Positions 43,357 through 52,182 of a stretch of DNA of 64,000 nucleotides are shown piece after piece (within the stretch, counting starts at the first letter, position 1; each line of letters starts with the position of its first letter). This stretch comes from Hyphomonadaceae bacterium (GTDB taxonomy: Bacteria; Pseudomonadota; Alphaproteobacteria; Caulobacterales; Hyphomonadaceae). The position numbers and the translations under genes were made by a program. The stretch covers positions 124,001 through 188,000 of the forward strand of contig JALHLU010000008.1 of NCBI GenBank assembly GCA_022844345.1, in the 5' to 3' direction. The notes beneath the pieces were generated by a model. That model ran no database searches and had not been told where the DNA came from. It saw nothing but the letters and a program-made list of their open reading frames with translations.

Positions 43357-44373
43357 ATGCACAGGCGAATGATCGGCGCGCTCGTGGCGCTGGCGCTTGG
43401 CGCGTGCGGCGCTTCGGGCAACGAGGTCCAGCTCCTGAACGCCTCCTTCGATCCCACCGGCGACCTGTACGAGGAATTCAACGCCGCCTTTTCCGCCAAC
43501 TACCGCACGCCAGACGGCAGGCGCGTCAGCATCGGCATGTCCCACGCTGGCTCCGGCAAGCAGTCGCGCTCGGTGATCGACGGTCTCCCGGCTGATGTCG
43601 TGACCCTCGCCCTCGAAAACGACATCGACCAGATCGCCCGGCGCTCCGGCAAGATCCCCGAAAACTGGCGAACGCTGCTGCCCGCCAATTCCTCGCCCTA
43701 CACCTCGACCATCGTCTTCCTCGTACGGGCCGGAAATCCGAAAGCCATCCGCGACTGGAATGATCTCACGCGCACGGGCGTCTCCGTCGTCACGCCCAAT
43801 CCGAAAACCTCCGGCGGCGCCCGCTGGAACTATCTCGCCGCCTGGGCCTATGCCGACCGCCGCTTCGGCGGCGACGAGGCCCGCACGGCCGAATTCGTCG
43901 GCGCCATCTATCGCAACGCCGCCAAGCTCGATTCCGGCGCGCGCGGCTCCACCACCACCTTCTCGAAGCAGGGCACGGGCGACGTCCTGATCACCTGGGA
44001 GAACGAGGCCTACCACCTGCTGATCGAATCCTCGCCCGGCGAGTTCGAGCTGGTCTATCCCTCGCTTTCGATCAAGGCCGAACCGCCCGTCGCTGTCGTC
44101 CCCGGCAATGCAGACCGCCACAATGCCCGCAAGATCGCGGAGGATTATCTCCTCCACCTCTATTCGCCCGAGGGCCAGCGCATCATCGCGAAGAATTATT
44201 TCCGCCCGAACGATCCCGCCGCCGCCGACCCGGAAGACCTCAAGCGCTTCCGCCCCGTCGAGATGGTCGCCATTGACGATCCCCTGTTCGGCGGCTGGAC
44301 CGCTGCGCAAAATAAGCATTTCGACGCCAACGGCCTGTTCGACCAGATCTACCAGCCCGCGAAGCAGCCATGA
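43357..44373 (+). CDS. Sulfate ABC transporter substrate-binding protein
   Basis: A 338-residue periplasmic protein. It has the core stretches EVQLLNASFDPTGDLYEEFN, SHAGSGKQSRSVIDGLPADVVTLAL, TPNPKTSGGARWNYLAAWAYA and the C-terminal NKHFDANGLFDQI of the Sbp/CysP group. It carries a lipobox (LGAC, Cys15) rather than a plain signal peptide, so it is probably membrane-anchored. It binds sulfate for the CysTWA importer. GGAGG precedes ATG 43357 by six bases. Sbp and CysP are not told apart here, so no symbol is given. Confidence 0.92.
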   Translation: MHRRMIGALVALALGACGASGNEVQLLNASFDPTGDLYEEFNAAFSANYRTPDGRRVSIGMSHAGSGKQSRSVIDGLPADVVTLALENDIDQIARRSGKIPENWRTLLPANSSPYTSTIVFLVRAGNPKAIRDWNDLTRTGVSVVTPNPKTSGGARWNYLAAWAYADRRFGGDEARTAEFVGAIYRNAAKLDSGARGSTTTFSKQGTGDVLITWENEAYHLLIESSPGEFELVYPSLSIKAEPPVAVVPGNADRHNARKIAEDYLLHLYSPEGQRIIAKNYFRPNDPAAADPEDLKRFRPVEMVAIDDPLFGGWTAAQNKHFDANGLFDQIYQPAKQP

Positions 44374-45251
44374 GCACCCCCGCCATCACCGCGCAGCCAG
44401 ACGGCAAGCCGCCCCGCGCCAAATGGCGCCGCCGCTCCGTGCTGCCCGGCTTCGGCCTCAGCCTCGGCTACACCATCGCCTATCTCTCGCTGATCGTTCT
44501 CCTGCCGCTGGCCGGCCTCGCCATCTCGGCCGCCTCCCTCGGCTGGAACGAATTCTGGGCCATCGCCTTCGACCCGCGCGTCTCGGCCGCCCTCCAGCTC
44601 TCCTTCGGCGCCGCCATGTTGGCGGCCGTGGTCAACACCGTCTTCGGCGTCCTCATCGCCTGGGTGCTGGTGCGCTATCGTTTCCCCGGCCGCCGCTGGC
44701 TCGACGCCGCAGTGGATTTGCCCTTCGCGCTGCCCACAGCCGTCGCCGGCATCGCGCTGGCCACCCTCTACGCCCCCAACGGCCCCTTCGGCGCCGTCCT
44801 CGAGAATGTCTTCGGCGTAAAGGTCGGCTTCTCCGCCCTCGGCGTCGTCTTCGCGCTGATGTTCGTCGGCCTGCCTTTCGTCGTCCGTACCGTCCAGCCC
44901 GTGCTCGAAGAAATCGACCGCGAGACCGAGGAAGTCTCCGCCACCCTCGGCGCCGGCCGCTTCCGCACCGTGACGCGCGTCATCCTCCCCGCCATGTTCC
45001 CCGCCATCCTCACCGGCTTTGCGCTCTCCTTCGCGCGCGGAGTGGGGGAGTACGGCTCGGTCATCTTCATCGCCAACAACCTGCCATTCGAGAGCGAGAT
45101 CGCCCCGCTGCTCATCGTCATCAAGCTCGACGAGCACAACTATGCCGGGGCCACCGCCATCGCCACCATCATGCTGGTGATCGCCTTCGTCATGCTGTTC
45201 GTGATCAACGTCTTGCAGGCCTGGAGCCGGAAATGGTTCGGCCATGAGTAG
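44370..45251 (+). CDS. cysT: Sulfate ABC transporter permease CysT
   Basis: A 293-residue inner-membrane permease with six helices. The inner-face EAA loop is EVSATLGAGRFRTVTRVILPAMFPAI. FALPTAVAGIALATLY and GVGEYGSVIFIANN are typical of CysT/CysU. It starts within the stop codon of the binding protein gene (ATGA), so the genes are translationally coupled. Confidence 0.93.
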   Translation: MSTPAITAQPDGKPPRAKWRRRSVLPGFGLSLGYTIAYLSLIVLLPLAGLAISAASLGWNEFWAIAFDPRVSAALQLSFGAAMLAAVVNTVFGVLIAWVLVRYRFPGRRWLDAAVDLPFALPTAVAGIALATLYAPNGPFGAVLENVFGVKVGFSALGVVFALMFVGLPFVVRTVQPVLEEIDRETEEVSATLGAGRFRTVTRVILPAMFPAILTGFALSFARGVGEYGSVIFIANNLPFESEIAPLLIVIKLDEHNYAGATAIATIMLVIAFVMLFVINVLQAWSRKWFGHE

Positions 45252-46113
45252 TAACGCAGCTCAGAAGAACCGCCAGAAACAGGCCATCGGCGAGGGCCCG
45301 ATCACGCGGGCAATCCTGATCGCTCTCGCGCTCGCCTTCCTCGGCGTGATGCTGATCGCCCCGCTGCTTGTCGTTTTCATCGAAGCCTTCGGCCGCGGCG
45401 TCGGCGTCTTCTTCGACTCGCTCACGTCGCCGCACACGATGTCGGCGCTTCAGCTGACGCTGCTCGTCGCGGCCATCGCCGTTCCCGCCAACCTCGTCTT
45501 CGGCGTCGCTGCCGCCTGGGCCATCGCCAAGTTCGACTTCAGGGGCAAGGCCTTCCTGCTCACCCTGATTGACCTGCCATTCGCCGTCTCTCCGGTCGTG
45601 TCGGGACTCGTCTTCGTGCTTCTCTTCGGCGCCAACAGCGCGCTCGGGCCCTGGCTCGACGCCAACAACATCAAGATCCTCTTCGCCGTCCCCGGCATTG
45701 TCCTCGCCACCATCTTCATCACCTTCCCCTTCATCGCCCGCGAGCTCATCCCCCTGATGCAACAGCAGGGCAGTTCAGAAGAGGAGGCGGCCGTCTCTCT
45801 CGGCGCCGGCGGCTGGCGCACCTTCTTCCTCGTCACGCTGCCGAACGTGAAGTGGGGCCTGCTCTACGGCGTGCTGCTCTGCAACGCCCGTGCGATGGGC
45901 GAGTTTGGCGCCGTCTCCGTCGTCTCCGGCCACATCCGCGGCCAGACCAACACGCTGCCGCTCCACATCGAAATCCTCTACCACGACAACAAGGCCGCCG
46001 CCGCCTTTGCGGTTGCCTCACTGCTCGCCTTGCTCGCCCTCGTCACCCTTGCCGTCAAATCCATCCTCGAGGCCCGCTTTGCCGGCTCTCTGGCCGCCCA
46101 ACGCCGTCATTGA
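45244..46113 (+). CDS. cysW: Sulfate ABC transporter permease CysW
   Basis: A 289-residue permease, paralogue of CysT, with the EAA loop EEEAAVSLGAGGWRTFFLVTLPN, DLPFAVSPVVSGLVFVLLFG and GEFGAVSVVSGHIRGQTNTLPLHIE. It overlaps the cysT end by 8 bases. CysT and CysW form the membrane channel for sulfate. The last residues are followed by cysA after 21 bases. Confidence 0.93.
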   Translation: MSSNAAQKNRQKQAIGEGPITRAILIALALAFLGVMLIAPLLVVFIEAFGRGVGVFFDSLTSPHTMSALQLTLLVAAIAVPANLVFGVAAAWAIAKFDFRGKAFLLTLIDLPFAVSPVVSGLVFVLLFGANSALGPWLDANNIKILFAVPGIVLATIFITFPFIARELIPLMQQQGSSEEEAAVSLGAGGWRTFFLVTLPNVKWGLLYGVLLCNARAMGEFGAVSVVSGHIRGQTNTLPLHIEILYHDNKAAAAFAVASLLALLALVTLAVKSILEARFAGSLAAQRRH

Positions 46114-46134
46114 GCGAAAGATTGAAATAGTCCC

Positions 46135-47256
46135 ATGCAAGTCCGCGTCGCCAACGTCTCGAAGAACTACGCCGGCATGGCCGCGCTGTCTGACGTGTCG
46201 CTCACGGTCGGCTCGGGCGAACTCGTGGCGCTGCTCGGCCCCTCCGGTTCGGGCAAGACCACGCTCCTGCGCACCATCGCCGGCCTGGAGTCGCCCGACA
46301 GCGGCGTCGTCTATTTCGACGATCGCGACGCCTCGGAAAGCCGCATCCAGGATCGCGGCGTCGGCTTCGTCTTCCAGCATTACGCGCTCTTCCGCCACAT
46401 GCGCGTGATGGACAACATCGCCTTCGGCCTGCGCGCCCGCCGCAAGAGCAAGCCGAAGGATGGCGACATCAAGAAGCGCGTCATGGAGCTGCTCGATCTC
46501 GTGCAGCTCTCCGGCCTCGAAAAGCGCTTCCCCTCCCAGCTCTCCGGCGGCCAGCGCCAGCGTGTGGCGCTTGCCCGCGCCCTTGCCATCGAGCCCCGCG
46601 TCCTCCTGCTCGACGAACCCTTCGGCGCGCTCGATGCTCGCGTCCGGAAAGACCTTCGCCGCTGGCTCCGCGAAATCCACGAACGCACCGGTCACACAAC
46701 CCTCTTCGTCACGCACGACCAGGAAGAGGCCCTCGAACTCGCAGACCGCGTCGTGGTCATGAACAGAGGCCAGATCGAACAGTCCGCCACGCCCGACGAA
46801 ATCTACGACACGCCGGCCACGCCCTTCGTCTTCTCCTTCATCGGCGAATCCAGCGTCATCCCTGTCACCATCGGCAATGGCCGCGCCACGCTGGATGAAC
46901 GCGTCATCGATCTTGAAATCGGCCGTCTTCCCGATGGTCCCGCGCAACTCTTCCTGCGCCCTGAAGACGTCGCCATGGTCACCGATGGCGGCCCGGGCAT
47001 TCCCGGCCTCGTCGTCTCCACCCGCCGCATCGGCGGCATGCGCCGCGTGACCATGGAATGCGGCCTTGCCCGTCACCGCATCGAATTCGACGCCTCCGCC
47101 GAACTCGCCATCCAGAATTCGCAACGCGTGCAGGTCCGCATTGTCGGCGGCCGCGTCTATGGAGCAGGGCAGGAAGGCTACGCCACCGAAAAACTCGCCG
47201 CCTCCGCCACCGCCGACTTCAAATGGGCCCGCGCCGAAGGCTGGCTGGATCGCTAG
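46135..47256 (+). CDS. cysA: Sulfate ABC transporter ATP-binding protein CysA
   Basis: A 373-residue ATPase: Walker A GPSGSGKTT (about residues 35-43), the Q-loop VFQHYALFRHM, signature LSGGQRQR, Walker B LLLDEPFGALD and switch FVTHDQ. A C-terminal regulatory domain of the TOBE type follows (LRPEDVAMV, VTMECGLARH). It powers sulfate import. It is last in the operon; a dispersed palindrome lies just behind its stop. Confidence 0.94.
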   Translation: MQVRVANVSKNYAGMAALSDVSLTVGSGELVALLGPSGSGKTTLLRTIAGLESPDSGVVYFDDRDASESRIQDRGVGFVFQHYALFRHMRVMDNIAFGLRARRKSKPKDGDIKKRVMELLDLVQLSGLEKRFPSQLSGGQRQRVALARALAIEPRVLLLDEPFGALDARVRKDLRRWLREIHERTGHTTLFVTHDQEEALELADRVVVMNRGQIEQSATPDEIYDTPATPFVFSFIGESSVIPVTIGNGRATLDERVIDLEIGRLPDGPAQLFLRPEDVAMVTDGGPGIPGLVVSTRRIGGMRRVTMECGLARHRIEFDASAELAIQNSQRVQVRIVGGRVYGAGQEGYATEKLAASATADFKWARAEGWLDR

Positions 47257-47279
47257 CCTCTGGACCCGCTTCAACCGCA

Positions 47280-47324
47280 AGATCCCCTCCGTCGCGCCGC
47301 GCAGCGGCGAGACGGTGGGGGTCT
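47280..47324. repeat. Dispersed palindromic repeat after cysA
   Basis: Arms AGATCCCCTCCGTC and GACGGTGGGGGTCT enclose an inner GCGCCG/CGGCGA pair. It is the third member of the GGTGGGGGTC family seen in this window and may also stop transcription from the sulfate operon. Confidence 0.6.
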
Positions 47325-47474
47325 TGCGTAGGGCGCGATTGTGGGAAACGGCCTTCGCACAGCTGTAGGAAACAGAAAAAACGTCCCGCGCTCTTTCAAC
47401 CCTCTCCCGCCACAACTCGTGGGATGGCGCGGCGCAGATTCAGCCGGACAAAAACCGCGCTTATTCTGCTGCGC

Positions 47475-48440
47475 ATGACACCGGCCAACGCCGCCATCCT
47501 CAACGACGCCCTCGCGCCATACTGGCAGCGCCTGCGCGACTGGTTGCGCGCAGCGCTCGATCAGCACCAGCACTCCCGCAACCTGCTCACCCGCGACGAA
47601 CTCGCGCCGATCCGCACCGCGATCTTCGAGGTCGAAGCCCTGCTGCGCCGCCTCGTCCTCGTCGCCGCCACCGCCATCACGCTCGACACCGCAGCGCGCT
47701 GGAGCCCCGCGCCGAAGACGAACGCGGCAACGCGCGCCCGCCACACGCCCAAGCCCATCGTCCGCAACGCCACCGGCTTCCGCCTCTTCAGGATCGTCTG
47801 GTCGAAGACCGGCGCCAAGCTCACCACCACCGCCGTCCACATCGACAGGTCCACAGCGCAACCCACTCCGCGCACCCACGCCCACTCCGACACGCTGACC
47901 TCCGGACCGCCGGGCGCCCGCCCGGCAGCGCCGCCGAAAGGCGGCGACTCTCCCCACACGCACCACACGCACATCGCGAAGAAACCGATCGAGCTGACGC
48001 CCGAAGAGTTTGACCGCTGGGGCGCCACGCTCGATCTCGCCGCCGCCAGGGCCGAAGCCGAGGCCGAATACCGCGCCGCGATGGAAGAGCTGGAACTTGA
48101 GGATCAGCCCCGGCCGCAGCGCGCTCCGAAACAAGCCGCGCAGCCGAAGCTCGAAAAGAAAACCGTCCCCCAACTCCTCGACGCGACAGAGCTGCAGGCG
48201 CGCCTCGCCCTGCTCGAACAGCTGTCGGCCAATCCCGAAGCGCTGATCCAGCGCGCCGCCCGCGCCATGAACCGCCGCCGCGAGATCGCGTATCGCCTCT
48301 CGCTTGTCCCGGCGCCCAAGGCGCGCGGCCACCTCGCCATGTCAGCCAACGTGCTCGGCACGCTGATCCCGTTCCACGCAGGCTACTCCCAGGCGCTCTG
48401 CTATTTCGCCCTCAGCTGGACGGAGCCCGACACGACATGA
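47475..48440 (+). CDS. Protein of unknown function
   Basis: A 321-residue protein without signal peptide. The N-terminal part is helical (ILNDALAPYWQRLRDWL, IRTAIFEVEALLRRLV). The middle is low-complexity and rich in Pro, His and Thr (PPKGGDSPHTHHTHI). The C-terminal half has Ala/Glu-rich coiled segments (ARAEAEAEYRAAMEELE) and ends AMSANVLGTLIPFHAGY. No family was recognised. The ATG has no good Shine-Dalgarno. GC and codon use match the neighbourhood. Confidence 0.55.
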   Translation: MTPANAAILNDALAPYWQRLRDWLRAALDQHQHSRNLLTRDELAPIRTAIFEVEALLRRLVLVAATAITLDTAARWSPAPKTNAATRARHTPKPIVRNATGFRLFRIVWSKTGAKLTTTAVHIDRSTAQPTPRTHAHSDTLTSGPPGARPAAPPKGGDSPHTHHTHIAKKPIELTPEEFDRWGATLDLAAARAEAEAEYRAAMEELELEDQPRPQRAPKQAAQPKLEKKTVPQLLDATELQARLALLEQLSANPEALIQRAARAMNRRREIAYRLSLVPAPKARGHLAMSANVLGTLIPFHAGYSQALCYFALSWTEPDTT

Positions 48441-48752
48441 CCCAGCCTCAGCGCAAGCTCCCCGCCTCGCAGCCCCCTGCGAGAACGCGCCCCCGCGCCT
48501 TGCCGGCTACAATCCGGCCGATGACGGCTGCCCGCCGCCCAGCCTGCGCCCCGCGCCCCACGCACGCCCCACGCACGCCCCACGCGCAATGCGCGATACG
48601 CGCGAGACGGAGCGGGTCTCTCGACCGCGCGCCGATCTTGCCTCGCCTCCTACCCATCACACCCGCGCGATTTGCGCCCGGCGCGACATTGCGTGTAGCC
48701 TGAGCCAAAGGCCGAAGCGGCCGGGTGAGCGGGAAACAGGGAGAGACGTCAG
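48441..48752. other. Intergenic region, about 310 bp, with an 11-bp tandem repeat
   Basis: It contains GCCCCACGCAC repeated three times (48555-48587, last copy with one change) in a Cys/Pro/Arg-coding-like GC-rich stretch. A good ribosome-binding site (GGGAGAGACG) leads into the next gene. No convincing gene. Confidence 0.5.
48555..48587. repeat. 11-bp tandem repeat, three copies
   Basis: GCCCCACGCAC twice and GCCCCACGCGC once, head to tail. Confidence 0.7.
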
Positions 48753-49652
48753 ATGTGCGACGAGCATACCGAAATCAGCAATGAGGAATTCTTCCGCGAG
48801 GGCGGCCTGTCGCGCCGCGGCGCAATCGGCGCGGGCGCTGCCTCGCTGCTGCTCGCCAACATGGCGGCCGTCGCGCCGGCCCAGGCGCAGACGCGCCTCC
48901 CTGTCGTCGAGATGGAACTCGACATCGATACGCCCGATGGCAAGGCCGATGTGCACTTCGCCGTCCCCGCCTTCGGCAAGCACCCCGCTGTCCTCGTCTG
49001 GCCGGACATCATGGGCCTGCGTCCCGCCTTCCGCGGCATGGGCAAGCGCCTCGCCGAAGCCGGCTACGCCGTGCTCACCATCAACCCGTTCTATCGCCTG
49101 CAGCGCGGCCAGGTGTTCGACGCCGCGACCGAGAAATTCTCCGACGCCCCGGTGCGCACACGCCTCGTCGGCCTGATGCAGCCCACCGTCAGCAATCCGG
49201 AAAACACGCGCAAGGACGCCACGGCCATGTTCGCCTGGCTCGACAAACATGGCTCGGTCGACGCGAAGAAGAAGGCCGGCACGACCGGATACTGCATGGG
49301 CGGCCCGCTCGTCATGCGCACGGCCGGTTTCCTGCCGGATCGCATCGGCGCCGGCGCCAGCTTCCATGGCGGCGGCCTGCTCACCGGCGCGCCCACCAGC
49401 CCGCACCTGCTGATCCCGCAGATGAAGGCCACCAACATGCTGATCGCCGTCGCCCAGAACGACGACGCGCAGGATGCGACCATCAAGGACAAGCTGCGCG
49501 ACGAGTTCGCCAAGACGAAGATCAAGGCCGAGATCGAAGTCTATCCCGCCCAGCACGGCTGGTGCCCCACCGACAGCCAGGTCTATGACGAAGCCCAGGC
49601 CGAGAAGGCGTGGACGCGCCTGCTGGCAAACTTCAAGGCGGGGTTGAGATAG
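48753..49652 (+). CDS. Exported dienelactone hydrolase-family protein
   Basis: A 299-residue alpha/beta hydrolase with a Tat-type leader (SRRGAIGAGAASLL) before the fold. The catalytic residues are Cys181 in GYCMGG, Asp at about 237-238 (QNDDAQD) and His268 in PAQHGW, as in dienelactone hydrolases, which open lactone rings with a Cys nucleophile. Export by Tat is unusual for the classical enzyme but common in this subgroup. Substrate unknown. GGGAGAGACG precedes the ATG; a terminator follows. Confidence 0.87.
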   Translation: MCDEHTEISNEEFFREGGLSRRGAIGAGAASLLLANMAAVAPAQAQTRLPVVEMELDIDTPDGKADVHFAVPAFGKHPAVLVWPDIMGLRPAFRGMGKRLAEAGYAVLTINPFYRLQRGQVFDAATEKFSDAPVRTRLVGLMQPTVSNPENTRKDATAMFAWLDKHGSVDAKKKAGTTGYCMGGPLVMRTAGFLPDRIGAGASFHGGGLLTGAPTSPHLLIPQMKATNMLIAVAQNDDAQDATIKDKLRDEFAKTKIKAEIEVYPAQHGWCPTDSQVYDEAQAEKAWTRLLANFKAGLR

Positions 49653-49678
49653 TCCTACGCCCGGATGCGTTGATGTGT

Positions 49679-49707
49679 GGCCCCGCAACGCCAGGTGTTG
49701 CGGGGCC
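49679..49707 (+). terminator. Hairpin terminator after the dienelactone hydrolase-like gene
   Basis: An 11-bp stem (49679-49689 with 49697-49707), loop of 7, followed by ATTTCACC. The T-run is weak, so termination is likely but not certain. Confidence 0.6.
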
Positions 49708-49725
49708 ATTTCACCAGAAGGGGAC

Positions 49726-50241
49726 ATGACGATGTCCGGCGACAAACCGTTCTTCCGCTTTCATCCCGGCGCCTACGAACGCGGCGCATTCATCGAATCC
49801 AGCAAGCCGTGCGATGTCTGCGCCCAGCGCAGCGTCTGGCTCTATGCCGGCGTGATCTACACGATCGGGCAGGGGCCTTCGGTCTGCGCGCGCTGCATCG
49901 CAAGCGGCAGGCTGGCTGATCATGTCGACGGCCATTTCAGCATGCACGATGCCGACTTCGAGGACGACGTCAGCGCGGATCTGGATGCAGAGGTGATGCA
50001 GCGCACACCGGGCTTCGCCACGTTCAACGCCTTCCAGTGGCCCGTGCGGCGCGGCAAGCCGTTCGCCTATGTCGGGCACGGGGAAGAAGACTCAACCTGG
50101 CAGAATCGCGATGCGGCCGCTGCAATCCGGAAGCTGTATGCTGACGAGTACGATGAGAAGCTCGAGGGTACGACGCCCTATGCGCTGGTCTTCAAGGAGT
50201 TGGATGGACGCAAGCACATCGCGATCCTCGATCTCGACTAG
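49726..50241 (+). CDS. CbrC-family (UPF0167) protein
   Basis: A 171-residue protein: FFRFHPGAYERGAF and two CxxC pairs (CDVCAQRS at about 27-34 and CARC at about 53-56) form a zinc-finger-like fold with WLYAGVIYTIG between. The C-terminal half carries QWPVRRGKPFAYVGHG and a DGRKHIAILDLD end. CbrC is a CreBC-regulated protein of E. coli tied to colicin tolerance; molecular function is unknown. AAGGGGAC precedes the ATG at 49726. It overlaps by 4 bases, tail to tail, with the Rieske oxygenase gene. Confidence 0.8.
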   Translation: MTMSGDKPFFRFHPGAYERGAFIESSKPCDVCAQRSVWLYAGVIYTIGQGPSVCARCIASGRLADHVDGHFSMHDADFEDDVSADLDAEVMQRTPGFATFNAFQWPVRRGKPFAYVGHGEEDSTWQNRDAAAAIRKLYADEYDEKLEGTTPYALVFKELDGRKHIAILDLD

Positions 50242-51335
50242 CTCCGCCAGCGCAGTGTTCTTGGCTCGATCGGGTTCACGAACGGCCGTCCCTCGGCCCG
50301 CGCGGCGGCCCATTCCTTCTTCAGCGTGCGATACCATTTGGCCTGCACGTCGATATCGTCGATCCACAGCATGTTCTGCTGGTAGGCCATGCCCTTGTTC
50401 TGCAGGTTCACCATGTGTCCGTCCTGCCCCAGGAATTTCTGCGCCGCCGGAATCAGGACCGGCAGCGCAATGTCGAGGAAAGGCGCATTCTTCCAGAACG
50501 TGATCTGCGTGATGCGCGTCTTCTTCAGGCTGATCGGCGTCAGGCAGGTCAGGGTGAAGATGCGCCGCTTCTCCGCTTCGATGATCTCCCACCGGAAGCC
50601 GGGGATCTGGAAGACGATCTCGGTCGTCACCTTCTCGCCCATCAACGCCCGATAGGCGAGGGAGTTGCCCGACGGCGCATGCTTCGCCAGCGCCCAGCCG
50701 CGCGTTGCCGGCTCGAACAGTTTTTCCTTGAGGCGCAACCCCGTGCTCGGCGGCCGCCACCACCACTGATTGTGAACGAACGGCACATGCGCCGGGTCCA
50801 TCAGCCCGACCACCGCATCGTCCATGTGCGCATTGAACGCCTGGTGCACGATGAATTTCGGATTGATGCCTTCGCCGATATCAAACGCCGGCGGCGGCGC
50901 GGCCGGCGCCTCGTCCACGCGCGGATTGTCGGCAACGTAGATGAAGATCATCCCGTTCACTTCATGCAGCGGATAACGCCGCACGCGCACCTTGTCCGTC
51001 GCGAAGTCCTCGGGCTTTGGCAGCGAGGGCATCAGCTTGCACTGCCCATCCATCCCGAACCGCCAGCCATGATAGGGGCACTGGATGGTCGGCTGCCCAT
51101 CCGTCATCACCTGCTGCCCCGCCGACAGCGGCACCAGCCGGTGAGGGCAGATATCGCGCAGCGCAAAAGCCTCGCCCGCTTCTGTCCGGCCCAGCAGGAC
51201 AGGCTGCCCCAGGATGATCCGCCGGAAATGCTTGCCTCGCTCCAGCGTCTTCGACGCGCACGCGAAATACCAGCTGTCCGTAAGCCAGCCTTCGGCGGTG
51301 ATCCCCGCAGATTTGGTGTGTGCGCCGTCGGCCAT
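50238..51335 (-). CDS. Rieske [2Fe-2S] oxygenase, terminal subunit alpha
   Basis: A 365-residue ring-hydroxylating-type oxygenase. The Rieske centre is CPHR (C63, H65) and CPYHGW (C86, H89). The mononuclear iron site has DPAHVPFVH (H183, H188). No reductase or ferredoxin gene is adjacent, so electrons must come from a shared partner. Family members act on aromatics, quaternary amines or steroids; substrate unknown. It overlaps the convergent CbrC-like gene. Confidence 0.9.
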   Translation of the reverse strand: MADGAHTKSAGITAEGWLTDSWYFACASKTLERGKHFRRIILGQPVLLGRTEAGEAFALRDICPHRLVPLSAGQQVMTDGQPTIQCPYHGWRFGMDGQCKLMPSLPKPEDFATDKVRVRRYPLHEVNGMIFIYVADNPRVDEAPAAPPPAFDIGEGINPKFIVHQAFNAHMDDAVVGLMDPAHVPFVHNQWWWRPPSTGLRLKEKLFEPATRGWALAKHAPSGNSLAYRALMGEKVTTEIVFQIPGFRWEIIEAEKRRIFTLTCLTPISLKKTRITQITFWKNAPFLDIALPVLIPAAQKFLGQDGHMVNLQNKGMAYQQNMLWIDDIDVQAKWYRTLKKEWAAARAEGRPFVNPIEPRTLRWRS

Positions 51336-51443
51336 CTGGTCCCGAGCCTTGATCAGGCGGCTTTATCCGATGTTTGCTGCGCTGCGTCGAGAACAATGGC
51401 TAGATCAATGCAGGGTTCGGGGCCGAGACCAGTGGCGATACGG

Positions 51444-51938
51444 ATGAAAACCAGCCGGCCAAAGCCTCGCGCCGCCGCATCCATAACCGGAGCCTGCCTC
51501 TGCGGAGGTGTCGAAATCGAGATCGACACGCCCGTGTTCTGGGCCTGGCACGATCATTCCGAACCCAGCCGCCGCGCGCACGGCGCCGCCTACGCCACCT
51601 ATGCCGGCTGCTGGAAGAGCAAGGTGCGGATCACGCGGGGCGAGGATCTTGTCTCGACTTTCGAGGACACGGCGCGCAAACAGGCCCGCTCGTTCTGCTC
51701 GTGCTGTGGCTCCCCGTTGATGTTCGCCCGCGGCCGGTCGCCCAAGATGATCAACGTTCCGCGCGCGCTCTTCGGCGGCCGCGTCGGGCGGGAGGCGAAG
51801 TATCACGTCGCAATCGACCAGTTTCAGGACTGGGCCTATCTCGGCGCCAGGGCGGGACCACTCAAGGGCTATCCGGGCGTCAGCATCGAGAAGGCGCGCA
51901 AGGTCCCTCCCGCAAAGGCAGGCCTGTTTGAACCCTAG
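51444..51938 (+). CDS. GFA/CENP-V-fold protein with an altered zinc site
   Basis: A 164-residue protein of the GFA (glutathione-dependent formaldehyde-activating) fold. CLCGG and the second pair FCSCCGSPLMFA are kept. In GFA proteins the middle motif is CHCxxCR; here it reads HDHSEPSRRAHG, so the cysteines of that cluster are replaced by Asp, His and Ser. The fold is likely kept while zinc and catalysis may differ. ATG 51444 is used; upstream frame is open but unlikely. It is divergent from the Rieske gene and converges on the DUF2945 gene. Confidence 0.75.
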   Translation: MKTSRPKPRAAASITGACLCGGVEIEIDTPVFWAWHDHSEPSRRAHGAAYATYAGCWKSKVRITRGEDLVSTFEDTARKQARSFCSCCGSPLMFARGRSPKMINVPRALFGGRVGREAKYHVAIDQFQDWAYLGARAGPLKGYPGVSIEKARKVPPAKAGLFEP

Positions 51939-51951
51939 TGTCCCGACACGA

Positions 51952-52182
51952 TCAGCCGGTGCGCAGGAGCTCGCTGTGATTCATCAGCAGCGTATCGCCG
52001 TCTTCCTGCTCGATGAGATAGGCAGGGTCGCGCTTGTTCGCCGGCCGCGTAACCGTCGCGCCATTGATCGTGCGCTCGAGGCGATGGGTGAAGACCTTGC
52101 GGATGATGCCCTGGAAAATCTCTCCGGCATCAGCCCACTGAACCCGGGCGCCGGGCCGGTACGCAACTTTTCGAAGTATCAT
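51952..52182 (-). CDS. DUF2945 (HVA1-type TUDOR) small protein
   Basis: A 76-residue protein. YRPGARVQWADAGEIFQG, then RTINGATVTRPA and DPAYLIEQEDGDTLLMNHSEL, is the DUF2945/hypervirulence-associated TUDOR domain pattern. Function unknown. A longer in-frame extension to 52470 is not homologous and has no start signal; ATG 52182 is chosen. The gene is close to the end of the GFA gene on the other strand. Confidence 0.82.
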   Translation of the reverse strand: MILRKVAYRPGARVQWADAGEIFQGIIRKVFTHRLERTINGATVTRPANKRDPAYLIEQEDGDTLLMNHSELLRTG

